Below are positions 1 to 8,955 of a stretch of DNA of 64,000 bases, piece after piece. Position 1 is the first letter of the stretch; every line of letters begins with the position of its first letter. Both the position numbers and the translations under genes were made by a program. Below the pieces are notes generated by a model. It was given only the letters and a program-made list of their open reading frames with translations. It had not been told where the DNA came from and did not search any database. Origin of the DNA: Chloroflexota bacterium (GTDB taxonomy: Bacteria; Chloroflexota; Anaerolineae; Anaerolineales; Villigracilaceae); assembly GCA_024434165.1 (NCBI GenBank), contig QMIW01000005.1:29061-93060 (forward strand), given 5' to 3'.

Positions 1-468
1 GCCGCCGCGCCCGAAATGTTTCTTCGCCCACGCCATGCCGCGCCCCTTCGAGATGCCCATGCCGAGTGAACCCGAGTTGGCTTCGATGCCGCGATTGCCG
101 ATGTCGGGATGACCGTTCAAGCCGTTGAGCCTGCGAAGCGCAAGCAGTTTTTCATCGGGAATTTCACCGAGCGAATGCAGCGCGGCGTACAAGCCTGGCA
201 CATCGTGCCCTTTGGATGAAAAGTAGATGTCGCGGTCGGGGCTGTCGAAACCGACCTTGAGCGTGTTCATCTCTTCGTAGTACATCCAGACCACGATGTC
301 CATCGCACTGAAACTGGAGCCGAGATGCCCCGAGCCCGCGCGCTTCACTTCGGTGAGCGTATTGGCGCGGCACATATCTGCGATGAGTTGGAGTTTTTTG
401 TATTTGTCGGCGGAAGAATTGCGCACGCGCTTGAATTCTTCCACGGGGATTAATTTCAGTTCAGCCAT
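1..468 (-). CDS. Transketolase, N-terminal (TPP-binding) part, 3' end outside window
   Basis: The first 156 codons are visible; the reading frame stays open to the window edge. Transketolases move two-carbon ketol units between sugar phosphates using thiamine pyrophosphate. The visible part shows GSGHLGSS near residue 45, SSKGHD near 84 and GSLGMGISKG near 133, which match the TPP-site blocks of the family. The ATG is preceded by an A/G-rich stretch but no strong Shine-Dalgarno. It is the last visible gene of the minus-strand operon that includes NeuB and a CMP-sugar synthetase. A role in making an unusual sugar precursor is therefore more likely than central metabolism, though that is inference. 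Whether it is a split N-subunit or a full-length enzyme cannot be seen. Confidence 0.88.
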   Translation of the reverse strand, partial: MAELKLIPVEEFKRVRNSSADKYKKLQLIADMCRANTLTEVKRAGSGHLGSSFSAMDIVVWMYYEEMNTLKVGFDSPDRDIYFSSKGHDVPGLYAALHSLGEIPDEKLLALRRLNGLNGHPDIGNRGIEANSGSLGMGISKGRGMAWAKKHFGRGG

Positions 469-481
469 GTTTTCCTTTTTA

Positions 482-554
482 CCCTCACCCTAGCCCTCTC
501 CCAAAGGGAGAGGGAACTCCCTTCCCCTTTCGGGGGAAGGGTTAGGGATGAGGG
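482..554. repeat. Palindromic element family A, full-length copy (73 bp)
   Basis: Terminal inverted repeats start CCCTCACCCTAGCCCT and end with the near-complement finishing GGGATGAGGG. Inside are two perfect 9-bp hairpins, CCCTCTCCC/GGGAGAGGG (494-514) and CCCTTCCCC/GGGGAAGGG (519-541). The whole could fold as a cloverleaf. It fills the gap between the CMP-sugar synthetase and transketolase genes. A second copy of exactly 73 bp lies at 46965-47037. Confidence 0.85.
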
Positions 555-557
555 AAA

Positions 558-1304
558 TTATATTTTCTCTACCTTCGGCAGTTGCGCCTCTCCGCTTGCG
601 GCGAGACGTTCCGCCAGTTCCCAATCGTAGGGACGGTTCACATCGAAGCCTTCGTAGCCTTCCGTAAAGAACGGCATGACCACTTCGCCTGCAATCGTCC
701 GTCCGTTGAACACCACGCGCGACCAGGCGATTTCCAGACTGGCATTCTGCGAATAGACTTCGGGCAATGCCTGATACGGCGTGCTGTGCCAGGGTTGTTC
801 TTTTGGACCCAACGGCAGCAACGGCATCATGCGCCTGCCGCGCACAACCCACATCTTGCCAGGGTGTTCCCTGCACTTCTCGACAGCGCGCAGCGAATCC
901 ACGCCTTCTTCGGTTAAGAATTCCTTCCATGCACGCTGGATCGTCGTCGGCAGGCGGAAGGGACTGGTCGGGCGCAGGATGCTGAAGCAGTCATACGCGC
1001 GTCCCATTTCCTTGAGTTTGTGAAGCGTGAAGTCAACCCACTCGATGTCCAGTGAAAGGTCGCCTGAAATTTCCGCGGGGCGGAGGAAGGGCACCTCTGC
1101 GCCATATTGACGGGAAATCTCGGCGTATTCCTCCGAATCCGTCGAGACAAAAACGGAGGAGAAGATTCCGCTCTGCCGCGCCGCGCAGATGGTGTACGCG
1201 ATGAGCGGATGTCCTGCCAGCGGGTGGATGTTCTTGCCTGGCACGCGCTTCGAACCTGAACGCGCAGGAATCAAGGCGATGATCGAAGGGTTGGATTTGC
1301 TCAT
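558..1304 (-). CDS. Acylneuraminate cytidylyltransferase (CMP-nonulosonate synthetase)
   Basis: Activates an eight- or nine-carbon keto-sugar acid with CTP to give the CMP-sugar donor. The 248-residue protein opens with the nucleotide-binding loop ALIPARSGSKRVPGKNI (from about residue 10) and has RPTSPFR near residue 110, both typical of NeuA/KdsB-like cytidylyltransferases. Length is normal for the family. Its ATG overlaps the stop of the aldehyde dehydrogenase gene by 4 bp (ATGA), so the two are probably translationally coupled. The substrate (sialic, legionaminic, pseudaminic or another acid) cannot be read from the sequence. The nearby NeuB supports a nonulosonate-type sugar. Confidence 0.9.
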   Translation of the reverse strand: MSKSNPSIIALIPARSGSKRVPGKNIHPLAGHPLIAYTICAARQSGIFSSVFVSTDSEEYAEISRQYGAEVPFLRPAEISGDLSLDIEWVDFTLHKLKEMGRAYDCFSILRPTSPFRLPTTIQRAWKEFLTEEGVDSLRAVEKCREHPGKMWVVRGRRMMPLLPLGPKEQPWHSTPYQALPEVYSQNASLEIAWSRVVFNGRTIAGEVVMPFFTEGYEGFDVNRPYDWELAERLAASGEAQLPKVEKI

Positions 1305-2761
1305 ACCTGCGTCGGGTCTATGTTGATATAGACGTCCTTCAACTCGGAATAAATGTTGAGCGCTTCGGTGCCAGGCTCGCGCGAGCCGTTGCCCGAAAGT
1401 TTGCGCCCGCCGAACGGCATGTGCGGTTCGGAACCGTACGTCCCTGCATTGACCACCGCCACGCCCGTCTGTACTTTGTCGTAAAAGCGCGTCGCGCGGT
1501 GGATGCTTCTGGTATGGATGCTGGCGGTCAATCCGTACGGCGTATCGTTTGCCATCGCCAGAGCGTGTTCAAAATCCCTTGCGCGGAACAGGATGGCAAT
1601 GGGACCGAACAACTCGCACTCCGAAATCTCGTCATGCGGGTCAACGTTTTCGATCAAGGTCGGCGCCATGTAATAGCCGCCGCGGTGTTCGTCATCGGTC
1701 AGGCGGTGTCCGCCGCACAAAATCGTCGCGCCGTTCTTTTTCGCCTTTTCCACGGCGTTGAGCATGTTGACCAACTGTCCTTCGTTGATGACGGGACCGA
1801 AATCGCAGTCGTCCGCAGTGCCAACCTTCAATTTCTTTGTGCGTTCCACCAGCATATCGCGGAACTTCTCATACACCGATTCAAAAATGATCACGCGGCT
1901 AGTCGAAGCGCAGCGCTGACCTGCATTGCTAAAGGCGGAGAGCAGCACCCATTTGGCGGCGTTCTCCAAGTCGGCATCGTCGCACACCACGAGCGGATTC
2001 TTCCCGCCCAGTTCCAGCGAGATGCGCGCGAAGCGCTCCCCCGCCGCACGCTGGATGATGCGCCCCACTTCCGTCGAACCCGTGAAACTGATCACGCCCA
2101 CATCGGGGTGTTCCACCAGCGGCGCGCCCGCCTCCTCGCCATACCCTTGAAGGATGCTCAACACGCCGTCGGGCAGTCCCGCTTCTTTTGCGATCTGCCC
2201 GAAAATCCATGCCGTGGCGGGCGTATCTTCAGCGGCTTTCAAAATCGCGGCATTGCCGCACACGAGCGCAGGGAACACCTTCCACGCCACGTTCGCAATC
2301 GGCGTGTTCGCAGCGATGATGAGTCCCGCCACGCCGATGGGTTGGCGGATGGTCATCGCATACTTGTTTGCCGCGCCGCTCGTCGTGGTGCGACCATATA
2401 GACGTTGACCTTCGCTGGCATAGAACAACCCGCATTGGATCGCTCCGCCCGTTTCGCCCAACGCCTCTTTTCTGGACTTTCCAGTTTCGGCGGCGACAAT
2501 TTCAGCGATCTCACCCTGACGGTTTTGCATCCCCACCACAATCTTGTGCAGGATCAATCCACGCTGTACGGCGGGCGTATCCGCCCAGGCAGGCTGGGCG
2601 CGTTTGGCGGCTTCCACCGCCTGCTGAATATCCTCACGGCGTGAGCGCGCGGCGCGGGTGAGCAATTGTCCGTTCGCGGGGTTGAGTTTGTCGAACCACT
2701 CATTGGATTGAGCGGGCTGTTCCTGGGTTCCGATCCAGTTGGGGATTTGGTTGGGGAGCAT
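1301..2761 (-). CDS. NAD(P)-dependent aldehyde dehydrogenase
   Basis: A 486-residue ALDH-superfamily enzyme oxidising an aldehyde to an acid. It has the LELGGKNP block with the general-base Glu, the catalytic-Cys block NAGQRCAS about 35 residues later, and FTGSTEVG of the Rossmann cofactor site. I chose the ATG at 2761 because AAAAGG lies at correct spacing. An in-frame ATG at 2797 adds 12 residues (MNVAVLELKRYT) and has no ribosome-binding site. It lies between neuB and the cytidylyltransferase gene and overlaps the latter by 4 bp. An ALDH is unusual in such an operon. It may act on a sugar aldehyde, but this is inference. Confidence 0.9.
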   Translation of the reverse strand: MLPNQIPNWIGTQEQPAQSNEWFDKLNPANGQLLTRAARSRREDIQQAVEAAKRAQPAWADTPAVQRGLILHKIVVGMQNRQGEIAEIVAAETGKSRKEALGETGGAIQCGLFYASEGQRLYGRTTTSGAANKYAMTIRQPIGVAGLIIAANTPIANVAWKVFPALVCGNAAILKAAEDTPATAWIFGQIAKEAGLPDGVLSILQGYGEEAGAPLVEHPDVGVISFTGSTEVGRIIQRAAGERFARISLELGGKNPLVVCDDADLENAAKWVLLSAFSNAGQRCASTSRVIIFESVYEKFRDMLVERTKKLKVGTADDCDFGPVINEGQLVNMLNAVEKAKKNGATILCGGHRLTDDEHRGGYYMAPTLIENVDPHDEISECELFGPIAILFRARDFEHALAMANDTPYGLTASIHTRSIHRATRFYDKVQTGVAVVNAGTYGSEPHMPFGGRKLSGNGSREPGTEALNIYSELKDVYINIDPTQV

Positions 2762-2828
2762 GGTGTACCTTTTCAATTCCAGTACTGCAACATTCATGTT
2801 GCCGTATTTCGAGGCGAAGCCATCACCT

Positions 2829-2849
2829 GCAAGATAAATCTTGCGGTAC
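2829..2849. repeat. Palindromic element family B, copy 1
   Basis: GCAAGATAAATCTTGC followed by GGTAC, lying 3 bp beyond the stop codon of the neuB-like gene. The stem is 6-7 bp around a TAAA loop. Related copies abut the 3' ends of three other minus-strand genes (8953, 13663, 28455). Confidence 0.75.
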
Positions 2850-2852
2850 GTT

Positions 2853-3899
2853 TTACTTCAAAACCTCAAACGACAAATTCTCATCTTCGAGCAAGTCTTT
2901 GGCAAGGACTTTCCCGATCACATTCTCCAACTCATACGGCGGCAAGCCGTCGCCGGGGGATTTCAGGGCGATGTCCGACTCCGTTAAACGATGACCAGCC
3001 TTGAGGTCGCGTGAGGCGACGAGTTTCTTCCCCATCTTGGAGATGGGATTCAACTCGCTTGGGTAAATCTTCTTTTCGCCGTCGCCGAGGGCAAGGCGCA
3101 CGCGGCGCAGGTCGCGGACCAGTTTCCGCATCCCGATCGGTTCGAGCGAGAAGGCATGGTCGGTGCCTTTCCAGGTGTGGTTGAGCGTGAAATGCTGTTC
3201 GACGACGCGCGAGCCGAGCACGTACGCCGCCACTGCCATTGCAATTCCGTTTTCGTGGTCGGAGAGTCCCACCACAATATCGGGGAAACGCTCGCGGTAG
3301 GTGGTGATGACGCGCAGATTCAAATCCTGCGGCTCGGCGGGATAGGACGCCGTGCATTGCAAAAGGCACAACTGCGGGTTGATGGGCATGATGGCATCGT
3401 ACGCGCGCTGGACATCCTCCATCGTGCCGCCGCCCGTGCTGACGATCATCGGCTTGCCGAATTTGGCAATATGTTTCAAGAGCGGGGTGTTTTTCAAATC
3501 ACCGGAAGCGACCTTGTAGACAGGCATGTCGAGCTCGGCGAGGAAATCCGCGCTGTTGAAATCGAAGGCGGTGGCGAACATGATCAAGCCGAGTTCCTGC
3601 GCGTATTTCTTCAACTCGACGTATTCCTCACGCCCGAATTCCAACGCTTCGCGGTGTTCGCCGTAGGTGGCGCCGAAACTGTTTTCGTTGTCGTACGGTT
3701 TGTTGTACGCGGCGCGTGTGAACAGGGATTTGTTATCGCGCTTTTGCAGTTTGACCGCGTCCACGCCGCATTCCTTCGCAGCTTTGAAGAGTTCCTTCGC
3801 CTTTTGCAATTCGCCCTGGTGGTTGTTGCCGATCTCGGCGATGACGAAGCAGTCGCTGTCGTCGGAGATGGTGAAACCGTCAATGGTCAGTTTTCGCAT
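2853..3899 (-). CDS. N-acetylneuraminate synthase family protein (NeuB-like) with SAF domain
   Basis: Condenses phosphoenolpyruvate with an aldose to form a nonulosonic-type acid in the cytoplasm. Of 348 residues, about 1-270 form the NeuB TIM barrel (FVIAEIGNNHQGELQKA near residue 19, then KVASGDLKN and STGGG). The last 65 residues form an antifreeze-like SAF domain (GKKLVASRDLKAGHRL onward), the usual NeuB layout. It lies 39 bp after the glycosyltransferase gene and upstream of the ALDH gene. No ManNAc-generating epimerase or PseB/LegB-type enzyme is present in the window, so the aldose partner is unknown. Confidence 0.9.
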   Translation of the reverse strand: MRKLTIDGFTISDDSDCFVIAEIGNNHQGELQKAKELFKAAKECGVDAVKLQKRDNKSLFTRAAYNKPYDNENSFGATYGEHREALEFGREEYVELKKYAQELGLIMFATAFDFNSADFLAELDMPVYKVASGDLKNTPLLKHIAKFGKPMIVSTGGGTMEDVQRAYDAIMPINPQLCLLQCTASYPAEPQDLNLRVITTYRERFPDIVVGLSDHENGIAMAVAAYVLGSRVVEQHFTLNHTWKGTDHAFSLEPIGMRKLVRDLRRVRLALGDGEKKIYPSELNPISKMGKKLVASRDLKAGHRLTESDIALKSPGDGLPPYELENVIGKVLAKDLLEDENLSFEVLK

Positions 3900-3938
3900 G
3901 TTGATTCCTTTTCATATTGAGGCGCTGGAGAGCGCCAG

Positions 3939-4991
3939 TTACGCGCCAATCACAACCTGCCTTCCAGCCAGTTGAAACAAAATATCCCGAAGTTTTTCGT
4001 ACCCAACATCCTCGAACTTCCGCGTGCCGCCTTTGAGGTGCATGGCAAACGGTTCGTCCTTCCAGAAGAATTCCTCCCAGCCAAACTCGCCGCGCACATC
4101 GAACAACCCGAAATCCTGAAAACGGGCGGAGGCGGTGTAATCGCGCCGCTTCGGGTAGATGGAAAGATTCTCCGGCACGAGCAGGCGATACATCCGCGCA
4201 AACAAATTCATGAAAAAAGAGTCCTTTTTCGTAAACAGGTCATTCACAAAAGAAGGCTTGAGCATTTCGACCCTGTGCCTGCGGTCTTTGCCGAACGAGT
4301 TCTGGATTTTGAAACCCGTATCGCGGGAAATATTTGTATTGGGGTAAATCCGCTTTGGAAATAATTTCGAGAGCGGCGCGGCAATCCAGCGATTTCGCAA
4401 AATCACGATGGCAATATCCACAAGAACAGATCGCCTCACTTCTTTAACTGGCGGCGGGATTCTGCCCATCAACATTCCCAGCAGCGTGAGGGTGGAGTAT
4501 TCAAACAACGTATGGTATTCATCCAGTTCGGGGGTGAAATCCAGTTCTGCTCTGGCGACTTTTTCCAGGTCAATCAACATGCACGAGACGGTGGGGAAAT
4601 AGCGCCGCTTCCAGGTCAAATCGGGATAGTAAGGCGCGCCCCAAAAACTCAGGTTACGGCTTTCCATGTGCGCCAACACGTCTGCAATCCAGTTTTCCCG
4701 AAAGATGAAAAAGTCGGGGTCGAGCGCCAGCAAATAACGGGTGGACACGTACTGCAAGGCTTTATTCAACGCCTGCGCGTGGTGATAACTGCCCTTCAAC
4801 CTGCCCTGATTGATGCACGGATCGCCTTCGATGACCTCAAAATCCCTCGCTTCATGTTTCGGAAAATCGTGGTTGTTGTCCACGACCAGCCAGCGAAAAC
4901 TCGAAGCGGGGTTCAACTCTCTGGTCAGAGTCAGGTTCAAGTCCAGAAGCGAGGCGCTGTTGAAGGAGACGGTGCAGATGGTCAAATCCAT
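3939..4991 (-). CDS. Glycosyltransferase, GT-A fold (family 2-like)
   Basis: A 350-residue protein beginning MDLTICTVSFNSASLLD, the usual N-terminal nucleotide-binding strand of family 2 transferases. LALDPDFFIF near residue 93 takes the place of the DXD-type metal site. The C-terminal half has no motif I recognise. The frame stays open further upstream to 5348, but that stretch is antisense overlap with the ATPase gene. The ATG at 4991 lies 8 bp after the Wzt stop and gives the first residues that look like a real protein. By position it probably adds a sugar to the glycan exported by the neighbouring ABC transporter; donor and acceptor are unknown. Confidence 0.78.
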   Translation of the reverse strand: MDLTICTVSFNSASLLDLNLTLTRELNPASSFRWLVVDNNHDFPKHEARDFEVIEGDPCINQGRLKGSYHHAQALNKALQYVSTRYLLALDPDFFIFRENWIADVLAHMESRNLSFWGAPYYPDLTWKRRYFPTVSCMLIDLEKVARAELDFTPELDEYHTLFEYSTLTLLGMLMGRIPPPVKEVRRSVLVDIAIVILRNRWIAAPLSKLFPKRIYPNTNISRDTGFKIQNSFGKDRRHRVEMLKPSFVNDLFTKKDSFFMNLFARMYRLLVPENLSIYPKRRDYTASARFQDFGLFDVRGEFGWEEFFWKDEPFAMHLKGGTRKFEDVGYEKLRDILFQLAGRQVVIGA

Positions 4992-4999
4992 TTGAATCC

Positions 5000-6301
5000 T
5001 TATGCAGGCTTGACCAGTTCCGAGGTCCAATCCAGTTTGGGACGGACGACGCCGGAGAAAGTACCTGTGATTTTTCCACGCACTGAATCGCCCTCCAGCG
5101 AGTCGAACACGTTGAGCGAGATGGCGTCGTCCATGGCGATGCCTTTTTGCGAGAGGCGCGAGAAGCCCCAAAACACCACACGGATGGAGTATGTGCCTTC
5201 GACCAGCAGGTTGCCCGGAATCCAGCATGTGCTGCGATACACGCCGCGCGCGATCTTCGCGTTCTCCCAATTCGGGTGCGCGTCGGCGGGCGAGTTGAAG
5301 ATGACCACGTTGTTCATGTCCTTGAGGATGACCGAAGGCGTGAACCAAACATCGGGTTGCAGGACTTCGTATTCCAACTCGATGCCGATGGGATGGCGAA
5401 TGTCGAATGCCGATTTCGTTTCGTTTTGCGAGTCGTGCGCGCGGATTCCGAGAAAACGCACAATGCCATTGGTCGGCGCCTGGTTTTCGTTCCAGCGCAT
5501 TTGCGGTTCGATCTGCAATGCCATCTGAAAATACGTGGCAAGGATGGATTCCACTTCGCCCTGCGCCACTGCCTGACCCCGATCCAAAAGCAGCGCGCGG
5601 TCACACAACGCGGAAACGGCGGTCATGTTGTGGCTGACGAATAAGACCGTCCGCCCGCCGCTTGCCACTTCGCTCATTTTGCCGAGACATTTCTTTTGAA
5701 ACTCTGCGTCGCCCACCGCCAGCACTTCATCCACCACCAGAATTTCAGGTTCGAGGTGCGCGGCGACGGCAAACGCGAGGCGCACGTACATGCCGCTGGA
5801 ATATCGTTTGACGGGCGTGTCAATGTAGCGGTCTACGCCGGAGAACGCTACGATCTCATCGAGCTTGCGGCGGACTTCCGCGCGGCTCATGCCCATGATC
5901 GCGCCGTTGAGGAAGATGTTCTCCCGTCCGGTCAATTCGGAGTGAAACCCGGTTCCGACTTCGAGGAGGCTTGCGATGCGCCCCCTGGCTTTTACCACGC
6001 CTGAGGTGGGCGCCGTGACCCGCGAGAGAATCTTGAGCAGTGTGCTTTTGCCTGCGCCGTTGCGCCCAATGATGCCAATCGCTTCGCCGCGCTGGACAGC
6101 AAAGTTGATATCGCGCAGCGCCCAGACGGTTTCACCGTTGCGGTTCCCGTGATCCTTTTCGCCGATCTTCTGGTAGGGATCGGGCTTGCCGCGCAGTTTT
6201 GCCCACCAGCGTTTGACATCGCCGTAAAACGTGCCAGTGCCGATGGCGCCCAGTTGATAAGACTTCGAGAGATTCTCGATGGAAATGACCGTGTCGCTCA
6301 T
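5000..6301 (-). CDS. wzt: ABC transporter ATP-binding protein, polysaccharide export (Wzt type)
   Basis: Powers export of lipid-linked polysaccharide across the cytoplasmic membrane with its Wzm partner. The 433-residue protein has Walker A GRNGAGKST at 79-87, signature YSSGM, and Walker B ILVVDEVLAVGD. About 170 C-terminal residues form a beta-rich region like the Wzt glycan-binding domain, which often selects the capped polymer. The start codon shares one base with the permease stop (TGATG), so the two are coupled. Residues 25-60 form a long basic insertion before the usual first strand, common in Wzt/TagH proteins. Confidence 0.93.
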   Translation of the reverse strand: MSDTVISIENLSKSYQLGAIGTGTFYGDVKRWWAKLRGKPDPYQKIGEKDHGNRNGETVWALRDINFAVQRGEAIGIIGRNGAGKSTLLKILSRVTAPTSGVVKARGRIASLLEVGTGFHSELTGRENIFLNGAIMGMSRAEVRRKLDEIVAFSGVDRYIDTPVKRYSSGMYVRLAFAVAAHLEPEILVVDEVLAVGDAEFQKKCLGKMSEVASGGRTVLFVSHNMTAVSALCDRALLLDRGQAVAQGEVESILATYFQMALQIEPQMRWNENQAPTNGIVRFLGIRAHDSQNETKSAFDIRHPIGIELEYEVLQPDVWFTPSVILKDMNNVVIFNSPADAHPNWENAKIARGVYRSTCWIPGNLLVEGTYSIRVVFWGFSRLSQKGIAMDDAISLNVFDSLEGDSVRGKITGTFSGVVRPKLDWTSELVKPA

Positions 6302-7161
6302 CACACCGTATCCATGAACGTGGCTTCGACGCGGTTGAAGATCAACACGCCGATCAGCAGGATGATTGCCATAAAGCCCAGGCTGTAGAAAAGGTACAGG
6401 GGGCTGAGTCCGCTCACCCCGAGGAAAGCGAGGCGAAAGACTTCCACAACGGCGGTCATCGGGTTGGCGATCACCAGCCATTGCCAGTTCCCCTGCAAAC
6501 TGGAAATCGGGTAAATGACCGGCGTGGCGTACATCAGCAATTGCACGCCGAAGCCGATGAGCTGTTGAAGGTCGCGGTATTTGGTCGTCAACGAAGAGAC
6601 GATGATGCCCGTGCCAAGTCCCAATCCCGCCATGATGAGCAGTAACAGCGGCAGGGAGGCAATCCACCAATTTGGGCGGATGTCCGCGCCGATGACGATG
6701 AAGTAAACCAGGAAACCCAAAAACACGCCGAGGCGGATGCCGAATGAAATGATGTTGGAAAGCACAATCGAGACTGGGATGGTCAGGCGCGGGAAATACA
6801 CCTTGCCCAAAATGGCGGCGTTCGAGGTGAAGGTGGTGGAGGTGCTTGTGAGGCACGCGGCAAAATAACTCCACACCGTGTTGCCCGCCAGATAAAAGAG
6901 AAACGGCGGCAAGCCGTCGGTGGAGAGCTGCGCGATGTTGCCAAAGATGACGGTGAAGACCACCGTCGTCAGAATCGGCTGGATCAAATACCACAACGGA
7001 CCCAAAATGGTCTGTTTGTAATAGGCGACAAAATCGCGCCACACAAAAAGCATGACCAGGTCGCGGTATTGCCACAACTCGCCCAGCCGCAAATCCCACC
7101 ACGCTCGCTGCGGGCGGATGATCATTGTCCAGTTTTCCTGTTCGGAGGTTTGTAATTCCAT
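6301..7161 (-). CDS. wzm: ABC-2 type polysaccharide export permease (Wzm type)
   Basis: A 286-residue integral membrane protein with about six hydrophobic segments. It begins with the cytoplasmic amphipathic stretch LGELWQYRDLVMLFVWRDF and the block ILGPLWYLIQPILTTVVF, which is characteristic of Wzm/TagG permeases. It forms the channel half of the exporter whose ATPase is encoded immediately downstream with a 1-bp overlap. ABC-dependent export implies that the polymer, or part of it, is completed in the cytoplasm before transport. Confidence 0.93.
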   Translation of the reverse strand: MELQTSEQENWTMIIRPQRAWWDLRLGELWQYRDLVMLFVWRDFVAYYKQTILGPLWYLIQPILTTVVFTVIFGNIAQLSTDGLPPFLFYLAGNTVWSYFAACLTSTSTTFTSNAAILGKVYFPRLTIPVSIVLSNIISFGIRLGVFLGFLVYFIVIGADIRPNWWIASLPLLLLIMAGLGLGTGIIVSSLTTKYRDLQQLIGFGVQLLMYATPVIYPISSLQGNWQWLVIANPMTAVVEVFRLAFLGVSGLSPLYLFYSLGFMAIILLIGVLIFNRVEATFMDTV

Positions 7162-7219
7162 ATCTTATGCTCAAGCCGCCATCTCGACGGCGAGACGCCG
7201 CCGAGAGCAAACGTTCAAA

Positions 7220-8317
7220 TCAACCAACAAATTCCTTCACCGCCGCGATGACCTCATCCTGCTGTTCCAGCGTCAATTCGGGATACAGCGGCAGCGCCAG
7301 CGTTTCGCGCGCGGCTTGCTCCGCGTGCGGGAAGTCGCCTTCCTTGTAACCAAACTTGCGGCACGGTTCGGCAAGATGCGGCGGGATCGGGTAATACACT
7401 TCCGAGGCAATCCCTTTTTGTTTCAAAAATGCCTGCAACTCATCACGCTTCTTTGAGCGGACGATATACAGGTGATACACATGTTTCGCCCATTCGCATT
7501 CCATCGGAGTCGCAACGCCAAGCGGCGCGAGATGCTCGGTGTATCGTCGAGCCAGTTGGCGGCGTTTTTCGTTCCACGCATCCACATGCGGGAACTTCGC
7601 CTGCAAAATCGCGGCTTGCAGCGCATCGAGTCGGCTGTTGTAACCGACCTCTTCCGAATAATATTTTTTCTTCCAGCCGTGCGTCCGCAGCATCCGCATC
7701 CGTTCGGCAAGCGCGGGGTCGTTCGTCAACACCATGCCGCCGTCGCCGTACGCGCCGAGGTTCTTGGTCGGGAAAAAACTCAAACAGCCGATGTCGCCGA
7801 GCGCGCCAGTTTTCCTCCCAAGATATTCCGCGCCGTAGCCCTGCGCGTTGTCCTCGATCACTTTCAAGCCGTGCTCGCGCGCAATCTCCAAAATCGGATT
7901 CATCTCCGACGGATGCCCGTACAAATGCACGGGGATGATCGCTTTCGTGCGCGGCGTGATTGCAGGCTTGATTTTGCTCACGTCAATTTGATACGTCTGC
8001 GGGTCCACATCCACAAACACGGGCTTCGCGCCCACCGACATCACCGTGCCAGCCGTCGCAAAGAACGTGTACGCGGGAATGATCACTTCATCGCCCGCGC
8101 CGATGTTCAATGCGCGCAGCGCGATCACCAGCGCATCCGTGCCCGAAGCCAGCCCAATTGCATGTTTGACTCCGAGATGCGCCGCGACGCTTTCCTCGAA
8201 CTTCGTCACCTGCGGACCCAAAATGAAATGACCCGACTCCAGCGTGGATGAGACCGCCGCGTCAATTTCGTTTTTGATGGCATGATATTGCGCCGTCAAA
8301 TCAACCAATGAAATCAT
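7220..8317 (-). CDS. DegT/DnrJ/EryC1 aminotransferase (WbpE/WlbC-like)
   Basis: A PLP-dependent sugar aminotransferase of 365 residues. It starts [19 protein letters not shown] and carries SLAFFPTK-like motif [15 protein letters not shown], whose Lys should bind PLP. The frame runs on to 8374, but ATG 8317 overlaps the wlbB stop by 4 bp and gives the conserved start. With WlbA and WlbB immediately upstream it should convert UDP-3-keto-GlcNAcA to the 3-amino sugar. The family assignment is clear. The exact substrate is inferred from the neighbours. Confidence 0.9.
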   Translation of the reverse strand: MISLVDLTAQYHAIKNEIDAAVSSTLESGHFILGPQVTKFEESVAAHLGVKHAIGLASGTDALVIALRALNIGAGDEVIIPAYTFFATAGTVMSVGAKPVFVDVDPQTYQIDVSKIKPAITPRTKAIIPVHLYGHPSEMNPILEIAREHGLKVIEDNAQGYGAEYLGRKTGALGDIGCLSFFPTKNLGAYGDGGMVLTNDPALAERMRMLRTHGWKKKYYSEEVGYNSRLDALQAAILQAKFPHVDAWNEKRRQLARRYTEHLAPLGVATPMECEWAKHVYHLYIVRSKKRDELQAFLKQKGIASEVYYPIPPHLAEPCRKFGYKEGDFPHAEQAARETLALPLYPELTLEQQDEVIAAVKEFVG

Positions 8318-8895
8318 TCTTCGCCTCTCTCTGGACGGACGACCTGGTCCTGTTTCCTGTAAGCGTCTCCACACCTGGAGCAGACCGCGCGCCCGCCCTC
8401 AAAGGTCAACTGCTCGCCGCACTGGCACATCCAGCCGTGCAGCCGTGCAGGCGTCCCATACACCAGTGCGTAATCGGGGACATCCTTCGTCACCACCGCG
8501 CCCGCGCCGACAAAGCAATACCTGCCCAGCGTCACGCCGCAGACGATGGTGGCATTCGCGCCGATGGTCGCGCCCTTGCGGACAAGCGTGGTCCTGTACT
8601 CGTCCTTGCGGCTGATGTGACTGCGCGGGTTGACGACGTTGGTAAAAACCATCGAAGGACCGAGAAAAACATCGTCTTCCACGATCACGCCCGTATAGAG
8701 CGAGACGTTGTTCTGGATTTTGACATTATTCCCAATCGTCACATCCGAGGCGACCAGCACGTTTTGACCGATGTTGCAGCGCTCGCCGATTTTTGCATTC
8801 GGCATGACGTGACAGAAATGCCAGATCTTTGTCCCCGCGCCGATCTGCGCGCCTTCGTCTATGTAACTGGATTCGTGAACAAAATAATCAGGCAT
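8314..8895 (-). CDS. wlbB: UDP-3-amino-GlcNAcA N-acetyltransferase (WbpD/WlbB-like)
   Basis: A left-handed beta-helix acetyltransferase of 193 residues with hexapeptide repeats ([47 protein letters not shown]). The sequence follows the WbpD/WlbB pattern, including [17 protein letters not shown] and [11 protein letters not shown]. The product acetylates the 3-amino group of UDP-2-acetamido-3-amino-glucuronate using acetyl-CoA. The C-terminus carries two CxCG/CxxCG pairs (CQCG and CSRCG), probably a small zinc site. The stop overlaps the aminotransferase start. Confidence 0.9.
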   Translation of the reverse strand: MPDYFVHESSYIDEGAQIGAGTKIWHFCHVMPNAKIGERCNIGQNVLVASDVTIGNNVKIQNNVSLYTGVIVEDDVFLGPSMVFTNVVNPRSHISRKDEYRTTLVRKGATIGANATIVCGVTLGRYCFVGAGAVVTKDVPDYALVYGTPARLHGWMCQCGEQLTFEGGRAVCSRCGDAYRKQDQVVRPERGEE

Positions 8896-8907
8896 GATTG
8901 CTTTCTC

Positions 8908-8955
8908 GTACCGCGAAATTCATTTTGCGTGCGGCGCAAGATAAATCTTGCGTTA
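8908..8955. repeat. Palindromic element family B, copy 2 (two hairpins)
   Basis: GTACCG leads into CGCGAAATTCATTTTGCG (8912-8929, one mismatch) and then CGCAAGATAAATCTTGCG (8935-8952). The stop codon of wlbA (TAA, 8953-8955) follows directly. It separates wlbA from wlbB. Confidence 0.75.

Noticed and set aside
490..930. Open frame of 146 codons antisense to the CMP-sugar synthetase gene's 3' end
   Set aside because: It is a shadow frame; its terminal codons read through the palindromic element and it has no family similarity.
1421..2401. Open frame of 326 codons on the plus strand inside the aldehyde dehydrogenase gene
   Set aside because: The antisense ALDH frame has all family motifs; the plus-strand product is rich in Arg and His with no recognisable domain, typical of antisense shadows in GC-rich DNA.
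5000..7210. A single 736-residue fusion of permease-overlapping sequence with the ABC ATPase
   Set aside because: The first 303 codons of that frame overlap the permease gene in another frame; the ATPase proper starts at 6301 with a TGATG junction.
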